NCBI GenBank assembly: GCA_030746295.1
Contig: JASLMY010000080.1
Location: 1 to 18,934 of the forward strand
DNA: 18,934 nucleotides
Source: Alphaproteobacteria bacterium
GTDB lineage: Bacteria > Pseudomonadota > Alphaproteobacteria > GCA-2731375
Reading direction: 5' to 3'
The notes under the pieces are model-generated. The model ran no database searches, was not told the DNA's origin, and was given only the letters and a program-made list of their open reading frames with translations. Shown here in pieces: positions 1-7,286 of the stretch. The translations under genes and the position numbers were made by a program. How positions within the stretch are numbered: the stretch's first letter is position 1; each line of letters starts with the position of its first letter.

Positions 1-68
1 GTGGCGGATTTTTGCTCCGCCCGCAGCCGGACATCCCAGCCGCCTCAGTGGTGTATTTTTGCTCCGCC
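1..68. repeat. Pair of 21-bp direct repeats, 47 bp period
   Basis: Copies at 1-21 and 48-68 share 19 of 21 bases, including the block ATTTTTGCTCCGCC. The AT-rich core stands out against the GC-rich surroundings. They are read here as transposase-binding repeats of the element end at 1-75. More copies would be expected further inside the element, beyond the window edge. Confidence 0.75.
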
Positions 69-75
69 GCTTACA
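1..75. mobile_element. Terminal fragment of an IS21-type insertion sequence (rest lies outside the window)
   Basis: Two 21-bp copies of a GTGGnGnATTTTTGCTCCGCC-like unit lie at 1-21 and 48-68, differing at two positions, with starts 47 bp apart. The segment ends in TTACA at 71-75, so the opposite strand starts TGTAAGCGGCGGAGC. Multiple short direct repeats near the ends and a TG...CA terminus are known features of IS21-family elements. The element assignment is inferred from these end features and from the way coding similarity of the adjacent minus-strand gene stops at 76. No transposase gene is visible because the window begins inside the element. The first copy also contains a small stem (GGCGGA/TCCGCC). 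An unrelated intergenic repeat is the main alternative. Confidence 0.5.
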
Positions 76-369
76 CTCGTAGAGTCGAGACAGGCCGGTG
101 GACATCTCCGAGGCCACCAGCATCACGGCCCGGTAGTCGCCGTTTCGATCGTCGTCCCGCATAAACGCTTGCGCCGCGCCACGGGCATCCTCGCTCGTCA
201 TGACGATCGCCGCGCGGCGGCAGTCGTGAAGCCGGTTCATACCCGGCCGAAATCTCGGATGCGCTTCGAGCGCCCGCCGGTGCGACAGGATGTCCTCGCG
301 TCCGACGTTTCCCCGCCATTTCACAAAAGCGCAATTCAGGCCGGTATCGATCTTCAGGCCGTAGGGCAT
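76..369 (-). pseudogene. Small conserved protein, 3'-truncated by the insertion at 1-75
   Basis: An ATG at 369 is preceded on the minus strand by GGAGG (375-379) five bases upstream, a strong start. The first 98 codons look like genuine protein: MPYGLKIDTG at the start, a VKWRG strand, a DILSHRRALEAHP helix, then RLHDCRRAAIVM and ending SRLYE at 76. The alternation of strands and helices recalls small SpoIIAA/STAS-like proteins of alphaproteobacteria, usually somewhat longer, but this is a tentative fold guess and no function is assigned. From 75 down the frame stays open to the window edge, but the 25 residues (CKRRSKNTPL...) are basic and low in complexity and come from the insertion-element end. 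The gene is therefore probably broken. Confidence concerns the gene being real; the truncation depends on the IS call. Confidence 0.6.
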
Positions 370-504
370 GCGGCCTCCGAAACGGCACCTCCAGGTCGAT
401 TCTAGCGCGATAGCCTCTGCGCCGCTAGGAGAAGGCGGCGAATTGAGGCGGGGATCGGCTGGTGTTAGGCTCGACGCTCCATGGTACGCGCTAGGGAGGC
501 GGCA

Positions 505-1311
505 ATGGGCGACGGTGCAGCACTGAGCGCGGCGGAGATCGAGCGCTATCGCCGGGATGGGTTCTTGAAGCCGGACTTCAGGTTGCCGGCGAAGATGCGG
601 GGCCGGCTCTTGGACCTCGCTGAGCGCCTGGTCCGTGACAATGCCCATGTCGGCGACGAGCCCCTGGCCTCGCCGCACGTTCCGGGTTCGGGCGTCCAGA
701 ACCTGAAGAGCGATTCCGACTGGATGGCCTTTCCGACCTACGGGCCGATCGTCGACATGGTGGCGGATCTAATCGGCCCCGACATTATCCTTTGGGGCAC
801 GACGCTCTTTCACAAGGCGGCCCGCGGCGGGCGGGCCGTGCCCTGGCACCGCGACGGCCGCTACTGGCCGATCAATCCGTTGGCCACGACCTCGGTCTGG
901 ATCGCCGTCGACGACTGCACGGTCGAGAACGGCTGCCTCAGGTGCCTTCAGGGCTCGCACCTCGCGGGCGATACCGGACGGCATTATCGCTCGACGCGGG
1001 ACGATATCCTGATCCCCGAAACCCTTTACGAGGACCAGTACGACGAGGCAGATGCCCGCGACATCGAGCTCGCGGCCGGCGAGTTGGTGATCTTCGACGT
1101 CTTCACGGCGCACGGCTCCAACGCCAACGCCAGCGACAAACGGCGCATCGGCTACGCCATGCGCTACATACCCGGCAGCGCCCACTACGACCACCACGAC
1201 ATTCCGATTGCGGATTCGCCGGGCGCCGCGCACCACACCCGGCCGCTGACGCTCGTCCGCGGCACAGATCGCACGGGGCTGAACGACTTCCAGATCGGGC
1301 ATCCATCGTAG
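505..1311 (+). CDS. Phytanoyl-CoA dioxygenase (PhyH) family protein
   Basis: This 268-residue protein belongs to the PhyH family of non-haem Fe(II), 2-oxoglutarate-dependent oxygenases, which hydroxylate a substrate while decarboxylating 2-oxoglutarate. The iron triad is visible: H115 and D117 in VPWHRDGRYWP, and H203 in FTAHGSN. Arg213/Arg214, ten to eleven residues on, fit the 2-oxoglutarate carboxylate site. The N-terminus (LSAAEIERYRRDGFL) is the usual family opening. ATG 505 is preferred to ATG 481 because AGGGAGG sits six to seven bases before it and the family similarity begins there. PhyH members act on very different small molecules, so the substrate is unknown. A small membrane protein and a GST-like gene follow closely on the same strand, suggesting one transcript. 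Cytoplasmic, with no signal peptide. Confidence 0.9.
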   Translation: MGDGAALSAAEIERYRRDGFLKPDFRLPAKMRGRLLDLAERLVRDNAHVGDEPLASPHVPGSGVQNLKSDSDWMAFPTYGPIVDMVADLIGPDIILWGTTLFHKAARGGRAVPWHRDGRYWPINPLATTSVWIAVDDCTVENGCLRCLQGSHLAGDTGRHYRSTRDDILIPETLYEDQYDEADARDIELAAGELVIFDVFTAHGSNANASDKRRIGYAMRYIPGSAHYDHHDIPIADSPGAAHHTRPLTLVRGTDRTGLNDFQIGHPS

Positions 1312-1331
1312 CCTGGGGGCTTGGGCGCCGG

Positions 1332-1490
1332 ATGAAGCGCTATCTGATCGCCTTGGCCGGCGTCGCCGCTTTCGTGATCGTGCTGATGGATCCGAGCAGT
1401 GCCGTCAGTTGGTCGCTCGGTGCCATCCTGGCGTGGCCGATCATCCTGACGGGTGTGGTCGAGTATGTGAGGTTTCTCCGTAACCGGTGA
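1332..1490 (+). CDS. Small hydrophobic membrane protein, 52 residues
   Basis: A short frame between the PhyH gene (stop at 1311) and the GST-like gene (start at 1528). It begins MKRYLIALAG, has one hydrophobic stretch at about 4-20, a short polar turn (DPSSAVSW), a second hydrophobic stretch at about 28-46, and a basic end (RFLRNR). This is the typical look of a two-helix inner-membrane miniprotein with a positive cytoplasmic tail. The codons are GC-rich at the third position like the neighbours. The ribosome site is weak, so translational coupling to the upstream gene is possible. No family is recognised. Alternatively the frame is a chance opening, though hydrophobicity and tight packing argue against that. 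Confidence 0.55.
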   Translation: MKRYLIALAGVAAFVIVLMDPSSAVSWSLGAILAWPIILTGVVEYVRFLRNR

Positions 1491-1527
1491 TCAAGCTGAC
1501 AGCATCAGGCATGGGACGAGGATCGCC

Positions 1528-2577
1528 ATGAGCAGATCCAAGAGCGAGGACCGCTATCGGCTCTACGGCGCCATCGGCTCGCCCTATGCGGCTAAGATGT
1601 GGGCCATCCTGCGCTACCGGCGTCTGCCCTTCGACTGGGTGGCGGCGGGCCAGGCCTGGGCGCCTAGCTACATCCGGGCGCACCCCGATATCGCCGCCGT
1701 TCGCCCGGCGATCATCCCCATCCTCTATTTCCCCCACGACGGCAGCTATCGCCCGGATTCGACCGTGCAGGCCTACGTCCTGGAGGAGTGCCACCCGGGC
1801 GAGCGGTCCCTGGTGCCGGACGATCCGGGTCACGCCTTCCTCTCACACTTGTTGGAGGACATGGGCGACGAATGGGGCGTCAAGATCGCCTTTCAATACC
1901 GCTGGGGCAACGAGCTCGACAACGAGTTCACGAGCCGCGTGGTCTGCGGCGAGATTTTGGGCCTCGGCACCGACGAGGCGACCGTCATCGCGGCGGCGAA
2001 GGAGTTTCGCGACCGCCAGATCGGGCGCATGCCGCTTGTGGGCTGCACGCCCCAGAATCAGCCGCCGATCGAGGAGAGCTATCACCGGGTGCTGGACGCC
2101 ATCAGCCTGCTGCCGGGCGAGAGCCCGTTCCTCTTCGGCGGTCGCCCGGCGCTTGCCGACTTCGGCTGGTTCGGTGCCCTCTTTACCTGCTCGCGCGACC
2201 CGACGCCGGGCCGGATCATGGTCGAGCGCAGCCACGCGACCTACCGCTGGGTGCAGGTCCTGGACGACGCTTCGGGCATCGGGGGGGAGTGGTGCGACGC
2301 GCACGCACCCCTGCCCAAGGCGACCACAGCGCTGCTGGCACTGGCAGGGGCGGTCTACCTGCCATTCCTCGAAGCCAACGCGGCGGCGTTGGAGGAAGGC
2401 GAGGAGATGTTCGAGTTCCAGCCCCTCGGCCAGACCTACCGCCAAGGCACCTTCCGCTACCAGGCCAAGTGCCTAAACTGGCTCAGGCAGGAGTTCGCCG
2501 CCCTCGAAGGCGACGCCCGCCGGCGCACCGAGGACATCCTGGCCGAGACCGGCTGTCTGGCGTATCTGAAGACCTGA
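1528..2577 (+). CDS. Glutathione S-transferase family protein
   Basis: A 349-residue protein with an N-terminal thioredoxin-like GST domain (about 10-90) and a long helical C-terminal part (about 120-345). The motif GAIGSPYAAKMWAILRYRRLPFDW matches the first strand and helix of GST folds, with S18-P19-Y20 near the usual glutathione-activating position. P64 in AIIPILYF is a candidate for the cis-Pro, and DST at 77-79 matches the glutathione-contact turn. It is longer than classical GSTs of about 210 residues; such long forms occur in alphaproteobacteria. GACGAGG precedes the ATG by seven bases. It lies 37 bases after the small membrane gene and is probably cotranscribed with PhyH. Conjugation or reductive detoxification in the cytoplasm is likely, substrate unknown. 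Confidence 0.8.
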   Translation: MSRSKSEDRYRLYGAIGSPYAAKMWAILRYRRLPFDWVAAGQAWAPSYIRAHPDIAAVRPAIIPILYFPHDGSYRPDSTVQAYVLEECHPGERSLVPDDPGHAFLSHLLEDMGDEWGVKIAFQYRWGNELDNEFTSRVVCGEILGLGTDEATVIAAAKEFRDRQIGRMPLVGCTPQNQPPIEESYHRVLDAISLLPGESPFLFGGRPALADFGWFGALFTCSRDPTPGRIMVERSHATYRWVQVLDDASGIGGEWCDAHAPLPKATTALLALAGAVYLPFLEANAAALEEGEEMFEFQPLGQTYRQGTFRYQAKCLNWLRQEFAALEGDARRRTEDILAETGCLAYLKT

Positions 2578-2709
2578 ACGCCGAACCTAGCAGGGGCTGC
2601 TGGCCGCCGTCATGCCCGGGCAGCATGTTGTCGGTCGGTGTCCGGATGGCTACTCTGATGCCTGGAACCAGCGGTCATCCCAGGAATGTTGGCCAGAGGA
2701 GGCTTGAAC

Positions 2710-3237
2710 GTGGTTTTTCAGTTTCGTCCCAATGTGGCGTTCGCGCGTCCATGTCGTCGGTTTCTCACCGTTGCCGTCTTGTTCCTGGGCCTCGCGGCCG
2801 CGTTGGGCGAGCCCGCCCGTGCCCAGAGTGACGGCCTGATCGTCAAGGACAGTGACTTCGGGGTCGCCAAGACGCTCGACCGCCTCGCGATCGCGTTGGA
2901 GCGTAAGGGAATCAAGGTGTTCAAGCGGATCAACCATGCCAAAGGCGCGATGAGCGTTGGCATGGAGCTCGCCTCGGCCGAAGTCCTGATTTTCGGCTCG
3001 CCCAAGATCGGCACGCCCCTGATGCAATCCAACCCGAAGATCGGCCTCGACCTGCCGCTCAAGGCGTTGGCCTGGAAGGCCGCCGACGGCGGTGTCAAGC
3101 TCGCCTATACCGATCCCGCGTGGCTCGCCGAGCGTTACGGCATCGCGGATCGTGACAAGGTGATCAAAGCGATGACCGGCGCCCTCAACAAGTTCTCGGA
3201 CATGGCGACCAAGCGGGGCGGCTTGCCGAAACAGTAA
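2710..3237 (+). CDS. Exported DUF302 family protein
   Basis: A 175-residue protein read from GTG 2710, which has a perfect AGAGGAGG at 2695-2702 seven bases upstream; the ATG at 2686 has no such site. Residues 1-38 form a signal peptide: a basic start, a hydrophobic core (FLTVAVLFLGLAAALG) and a cleavage site after PARA. The mature part (about 42-170) is a DUF302 domain, recognised by the block IFGSPKIGTPLMQ and LDLPLKALAWKA followed by an aromatic DPAWLAERYG segment. DUF302 proteins are small alpha/beta proteins of unknown biochemical role, sometimes linked to stress or metal responses. It is separated from the GST gene by 132 bases with no clear motif, so it may have its own promoter. A perfect hairpin contains its stop codon. 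Confidence 0.88.
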   Translation: MVFQFRPNVAFARPCRRFLTVAVLFLGLAAALGEPARAQSDGLIVKDSDFGVAKTLDRLAIALERKGIKVFKRINHAKGAMSVGMELASAEVLIFGSPKIGTPLMQSNPKIGLDLPLKALAWKAADGGVKLAYTDPAWLAERYGIADRDKVIKAMTGALNKFSDMATKRGGLPKQ

Positions 3238-3258
3238 TCGCCGGACCACCGGCGATTA
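3235..3258. terminator. Perfect 10-bp hairpin containing the DUF302 stop codon, between convergent genes
   Basis: TAATCGCCGG (3235-3244), loop ACCA, CCGGCGATTA (3249-3258). The first three bases are the stop codon of the DUF302 gene. The hairpin sits between the plus-strand DUF302 gene and the end of the minus-strand export operon at 3278, so it can serve both directions. There is no long T-run, only ATTATT on the plus side, so termination may be partial or the stem may protect 3' ends. Confidence 0.6.
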
Positions 3259-3277
3259 TTCCGGCGACGGTCGTTGC

Positions 3278-4588
3278 CTAGCGCCAGTCGCGCGCCTGCC
3301 CCCGATCCAGGCGCTTCAGCCAAAGTGCCAGCAGACCGGCCTCCGCCGCGTAGCCCGACATCCAGCCGATCAGTCCGATGACGGCGCCGTTGGCCGCGAC
3401 GAAGACGAGCGTGCTGCTCGAGATCGCGACGGCGACGCCGATCCGGGAGAGGCCGCTCGCGGCCATCATCGTGGTGCTGCGCACGCCGGCGAGAAGACCT
3501 CGGAAGAGGGCCGAATAGGCCCAGGCTGCCGACATCAGGAAGGCGAGCTTCAGGGCCGGCGCGCAGTAGTCGCGGAGCTCTTGCTCCAGGCCCATGGCGC
3601 CGATCAGGACGACGTCTTCGAGCGGCGTGTGGAACAGCAGAAAGCCGGCCAGCCCGAAGAAACCGATCAGGTGCAGGGCGAAGACGAAGAGCGGCCGGCG
3701 ATCGGATATCGTCTGCACCAGGGTCTGCGCAGTCTGCACCAGGTTGCGCATCGGGCTCATCAGCAGGCTGACCAGGCCATAGACGACGTTGAAGGCGGCC
3801 AGCGCCAGGTCGGGGTTCGCCAGCAGGCCGAGGAAGATGCTGATTACCGTCGCCACCCCCATCTCGGCCGAGGTGTTCATCATCAACGGCCAGGAGAAGC
3901 GCCATTGCTGGCCAAAGCTCGGCGGTGCTTCCGCGCCCGGCTCCGGCCCCCGAGGCATCAGGCGGAAGAAGCCTTGCGCGAAGACGAAGGCCACCGCCGT
4001 CTCCAGGACCATGCAGATGACCAGCGCCGCCGCCCCGACCGCCGCGCCCTCCAGGAACCGCGGCAGCACCACGAGCGATACGCCGAGCGAGGCCAGGCGC
4101 ACGAAGGTGGCGACGGTGATCAGGATCGTGCGCTGGTGCATCAGGATAAGGCCGAAGCAGATCGAGCGCGTGATCAGGATCGGAGCGCTGAGCGACAAGA
4201 GGAAGGTCGCCGACTTCGCCTGCGCCACGACCGCGTCGCTGGCCCCGAAGAGGCCGCCGAAGGCCCAGTCGCCGAGCTCGGTAAAGGCGAGACCCTGGGC
4301 CACCAGCCAAGGCACCGCGACGATCAGGGCCATGAACCGCACGAGCCGGCCGAGCGCGCGCCTTGTTTTCAGGTAGGCGAGCGTCAGCAGGGCGCAGACC
4401 TCGGTGCTGCTGGCAAGCGCGAAGTAGAGCGTAAAGGCGACGTGAAAGGCGGCGAGGGTGACGTTCTGGTCGGGCGTGCGTGCGAGCGCCGCGTTGATGA
4501 CCGACTTCGAGATCATGTTGAGCTCGGTCATGAAGATCAGCGGCACGAAAAAGCGGTAGGCGGTCCGCAGCGTCACCTCGTCGGACAT
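3278..4588 (-). CDS. ANK-like multispan transporter of the MOP flippase superfamily
   Basis: A 436-residue integral membrane protein with about twelve hydrophobic segments. It resembles the progressive ankylosis (ANK/ANKH) branch of the MOP superfamily (relatives of MATE and polysaccharide flippases). The opening FFVPLIFMTELNMISKSVINAAL, followed by an Ala/Phe-rich second helix, has the same layout as the vertebrate ANK start. The second half repeats the pattern around FSWPLMMNTSAEMGVATVIS, giving the two six-helix lobes expected of the fold. This is by-eye similarity, not a search result. It starts three bases after the MFS stop, so translation is probably coupled. It is the last gene of an HlyD-MFS-ANK-like operon, which suggests a role in export of an organic anion, drug or lipid. 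A MATE or orphan MOP protein is the alternative. Confidence 0.65.
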   Translation of the reverse strand: MSDEVTLRTAYRFFVPLIFMTELNMISKSVINAALARTPDQNVTLAAFHVAFTLYFALASSTEVCALLTLAYLKTRRALGRLVRFMALIVAVPWLVAQGLAFTELGDWAFGGLFGASDAVVAQAKSATFLLSLSAPILITRSICFGLILMHQRTILITVATFVRLASLGVSLVVLPRFLEGAAVGAAALVICMVLETAVAFVFAQGFFRLMPRGPEPGAEAPPSFGQQWRFSWPLMMNTSAEMGVATVISIFLGLLANPDLALAAFNVVYGLVSLLMSPMRNLVQTAQTLVQTISDRRPLFVFALHLIGFFGLAGFLLFHTPLEDVVLIGAMGLEQELRDYCAPALKLAFLMSAAWAYSALFRGLLAGVRSTTMMAASGLSRIGVAVAISSSTLVFVAANGAVIGLIGWMSGYAAEAGLLALWLKRLDRGQARDWR

Positions 4589-4591
4589 GTG

Positions 4592-5953
4592 CTAGTAGCC
4601 CAGGGCCTGGAACACCAGACCGAAGCCGAGCCCAAGCGCCAACAGCATGGCGGCTTGGGCAAGCGTCCGGATCGAGCGCAGCCGCCGTCCCATTTCCAGG
4701 CAGAAGCCGAACCATGAACCCGGCAGGGGCGGGTTCAGGAAGACGGCGAAGGCGACGAAGGCGGGGATCGACGCGACCGCGAAGCCGATCTCGTAAGAGC
4801 CGGTGGCGGCCAGGATCAGGCCATAGATCGCCGGGTAGATCATCATCGCGATCGAGGTGAAGGAGAGCACGCCGCCGGTGACGCCGCCGACCTGCCCCTC
4901 GGGCGCCAGGCGGGCGGTCTCGGCCAGCAGGATGCCGTGCCAGCTGAGCGCCGTGATATTGAAGAGGATCGCCACCCAGATGATTTCGTTCAACGTCCAG
5001 GTAACGTCGAAGAGTGTCATGGCCAACGCCGCAATCCCGCTGAAGAGGCCGATCCCGGCCAGGATCAGCCGCGGCGAGACGAAGCCGCCGCCGAGCACGC
5101 CCCACAAAATCCGCGCCCAGATGGCAGTGAAGGAGGAGATGGCGAAGGCGCTTCCCGCCTCGATCTCCGAATAGCCCAAGCCGTCGATCAGATAGAGAAT
5201 GAAGAAGCCGGCGAAAAGCGCCTGCAGGCCGCCGAAGGCGAAGGCGGCGAGCGAGATGTCGCGCAGCGACGGAGTGCGCAGCACCAGGCCGAGCGTCACC
5301 CTGAGGTCGCCGAAGCTGATCTTCTGGCCCGGCTCGCGGTCGCTGTCGAAATAGGCGCGCAGCGGCTGCAGCATCAGCGCCACGGCAAAGACGATCAGGC
5401 CAGTCACCAGCGAGGCGCCGTAGGGCCCGAGGCGGATCGTGGTGCCGAGGGTGGCGCTGTAGACCACCAGGCCCAAGAGAAACGGGATCATCAGGCCGCC
5501 GATCAGGCTGCCGACCGGGACGCCGGTCTGCTTGACCGAGAAGATCAACGGCACCAGGCGCGGCGGGCAGACCCGGGCAAGGATATGCGAGCTCGCCGGC
5601 GTCGAGACCGCCGCCGCCCCCAGCAGGATGGCGCCAAAGGGATAGAGCCAAAGCTGCCCCGAAGCGATGATCACCAGGCTGCCGCCCATCATCAGCAGGG
5701 TCACCTGGCTGATCCGAAGCGGGCCGTATCGCAAGATGAAGCTGCCGCAGCCGATTGCGGCGATGATCGCCATGACGTTCTGCAGGAAGAGATAGAGGCC
5801 GAGCCAGGCCGGCGAGATGCCCAGGTCCTCGGCGATGCGGTCGGCCAGGATCGGCATCACGATCTGGCAGACGTAGGAAAAGGCCTGCTGCACCAGCATC
5901 GAGATCGTGGCGGTGGCGAGAATGGTCCGCCAGCCGAAACGCGAGAGGTCCAT
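4592..5953 (-). CDS. Major facilitator superfamily (MFS) transporter
   Basis: A 453-residue permease with twelve MFS-like transmembrane segments plus an extra hydrophobic helix at about 431-453 (LAQAAMLLALGLGFGLVF). The motif SVKQTGVPVGS at 139-149 in the fifth helix region is common in MFS permeases. A long polar loop (about 200-225, rich in D, R and Q) separates the two six-helix halves. Fifteen bases separate it from the HlyD-family gene upstream, and only three bases separate its stop from the ANK-like gene. By analogy with EmrA-EmrB it may work with the adaptor as an inner-membrane exporter, although it has 12 or 13 rather than 14 segments. The substrate is unknown. The start has only a weak GGCGG-type ribosome site. 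Confidence 0.88.
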   Translation of the reverse strand: MDLSRFGWRTILATATISMLVQQAFSYVCQIVMPILADRIAEDLGISPAWLGLYLFLQNVMAIIAAIGCGSFILRYGPLRISQVTLLMMGGSLVIIASGQLWLYPFGAILLGAAAVSTPASSHILARVCPPRLVPLIFSVKQTGVPVGSLIGGLMIPFLLGLVVYSATLGTTIRLGPYGASLVTGLIVFAVALMLQPLRAYFDSDREPGQKISFGDLRVTLGLVLRTPSLRDISLAAFAFGGLQALFAGFFILYLIDGLGYSEIEAGSAFAISSFTAIWARILWGVLGGGFVSPRLILAGIGLFSGIAALAMTLFDVTWTLNEIIWVAILFNITALSWHGILLAETARLAPEGQVGGVTGGVLSFTSIAMMIYPAIYGLILAATGSYEIGFAVASIPAFVAFAVFLNPPLPGSWFGFCLEMGRRLRSIRTLAQAAMLLALGLGFGLVFQALGY

Positions 5954-5968
5954 CGCCGCCGCGCCTGC

Positions 5969-7054
5969 CTAGCGGACCCTGATGTTGATGCTGGCGCGCA
6001 TGCCGGGCCGGATCGGCTTGTCCATATCCGGCAGGTCGATCAGGACCGGGACGCGTTGCGCCAGGCGCGGGTCGGCGGCTTCCTTGCCGCCGTTGGTCAT
6101 CGAGCCGAGCGTCGCGTGGCCGATGGCGCGGACCTTGCCTTGATAATAGTCGAAGGGATAGGCGTCGAATTCGATGGTGACCGGCTGACCGGGCCTGACC
6201 AGGCGAATATCGCTCTCGTCGACTTGGGCTTCGAGCCAGAGCGCGTTCGGATCGTGCAACAGGAAGGCCCGGTCGCCGTCCTCGACGTAGACGCCGACGG
6301 CGACATAGACCTCGTCGATGATGCCGGCGATGGGTGCGCGGATGTGCATATCGAAGAGCCGCTGCTTGGCCTGGCGCAGTTGCACCCCGATCTTGTCGAT
6401 GGCGCGGTCGATGGCCTCGATGCGCGACAGGTACACGGCCTCCTTTTTCGAGGCCCCCTCGAGCTCCTGCAGTTTCTTCTGGCTGGCCTGGATGTCGGTC
6501 TCCAGCGAGCGCAGCTCGGAGACGATGTCGAGCAGGCGGTCGGTGGCGTCGTCGAGTTGGCGCGCCGAGACGGTCCGCTTGGAGGCCAGTTTCTTGTTGC
6601 GCTCGACGTTGCTCTGGGCGATGGCACGGCGGCGCTCCCAGGTCGCGTGCTCGCGCCGCTGCAAGCTGATCGCCGCCTTGGCGGTGGCGATCTTGTCACT
6701 CATCTCCTGCCGGTACTGGGCGAGCTCGGCCTCGACCTCCGCTCGGCTGGCCCGCGCCTTGGAGAGCTCGGCCTCCAGCGTGGTGACATCCAGTTCCACC
6801 ACTGCCGTATCCATCGAAGCGAGCAGCGCCCCTTTCTCGACCCTATCGCCGCGACGCGCGTGCACGGCCTCGATGGTGGCGTTGACGCTGGAGGACAGAA
6901 GCGTGAAGTCCACCTCGACGCGCGCGTTGGCCTCGTCGACGTGGCGCCACCAATGCAGGCCCTCGACCACGACGATGCCGATCAGCACCGCCACGCTCAA
7001 GAACAGCACCGGCTTCAGCCAACGACGGCGCGCACTCGGGCTCACATCCGACAT
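5969..7054 (-). CDS. HlyD/EmrA-type membrane fusion (periplasmic adaptor) protein
   Basis: A 361-residue adaptor. Residues 14-32 form a single N-terminal membrane anchor. Residues about 54-81 form the first half of the biotinyl-lipoyl domain (VHARRGDRVEKGALLASMD). About 85-235 is a long alpha-helical hairpin rich in E, K, R and Q. About 236-268 is the second lipoyl half (MHIRAPIAGIIDEV), then a beta-barrel with VRPGQPVTIEFDAYP, ending IRPGMRASINIRVR. This is the complete family layout. In the cell it would link an inner-membrane pump to an outer-membrane channel. It is first in the operon with the MFS and ANK-like genes; no TolC-type gene is present in the window. An in-frame stop shortly upstream fixes the start near 7054, although no strong ribosome site is visible. 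Confidence 0.92.
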   Translation of the reverse strand: MSDVSPSARRRWLKPVLFLSVAVLIGIVVVEGLHWWRHVDEANARVEVDFTLLSSSVNATIEAVHARRGDRVEKGALLASMDTAVVELDVTTLEAELSKARASRAEVEAELAQYRQEMSDKIATAKAAISLQRREHATWERRRAIAQSNVERNKKLASKRTVSARQLDDATDRLLDIVSELRSLETDIQASQKKLQELEGASKKEAVYLSRIEAIDRAIDKIGVQLRQAKQRLFDMHIRAPIAGIIDEVYVAVGVYVEDGDRAFLLHDPNALWLEAQVDESDIRLVRPGQPVTIEFDAYPFDYYQGKVRAIGHATLGSMTNGGKEAADPRLAQRVPVLIDLPDMDKPIRPGMRASINIRVR

Positions 7055-7188
7055 GGGAGGCGCGGCGCCCGTCTAACGCGCGGCCCGAGCGCCTGGCGGC
7101 GACGGCGACGCGACGGGGCGGTCAAATTCGAGAGCGGCGGAGCCTGGATCGGTGCGAAGTGACATGACGACCTAAGGTGATGCCGACA

Positions 7189-7243
7189 CGGCGAGGATTG
7201 CAAGGGCAATCGGGGCCTCCCGAAACTCGAGACATCCTCGCCG
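7189..7243. promoter_or_regulatory. Large inverted repeat with nested stems (possible operator or structured leader)
   Basis: Perfect 10-bp arms, CGGCGAGGAT at 7189-7198 and ATCCTCGCCG at 7234-7243, enclose 35 bases. Inside are ATTGC/GCAAT (7197-7201 with 7206-7210) and CGGG/CCCG (7211-7214 with 7219-7222), plus the palindrome CTCGAG (7226-7231). Read as RNA this could form a branched structure; read as DNA it could bind a dimeric regulator. It lies upstream of the proposed plus-strand promoter, so on RNA it would most likely belong to the leader of the minus-strand export operon. Confidence 0.5.
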
Positions 7244-7286
7244 AAGCGCTGCGTTCGCCCGCGCCGATGTCGGCGGACGCACCCTC

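Noticed and set aside
1..405. Plus-strand 134-codon frame at the left edge
   Set aside because: Starts in the insertion-element end and has no ribosome site or protein-like pattern; the minus-strand gene in this region has a good start and fold-like sequence.
402..428. CTAGCG...CGCTAG inverted repeat in the gap before the dioxygenase gene
   Set aside because: Only 6-bp arms, without a promoter or T-run nearby; not distinguishable from chance.
3135..5651. 838-codon minus-strand open frame overlapping the ANK-like and MFS genes
   Set aside because: Composition dominated by R, A, G, P and L, with no membrane pattern; a shadow of the two real genes in another frame.
4937..7162. Long plus-strand open frame (741 codons) opposite the export operon
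   Set aside because: Rich in Q, H, R and D with no domain; it mirrors GC-rich third positions of the HlyD and MFS genes, which have clear family features on the other strand.
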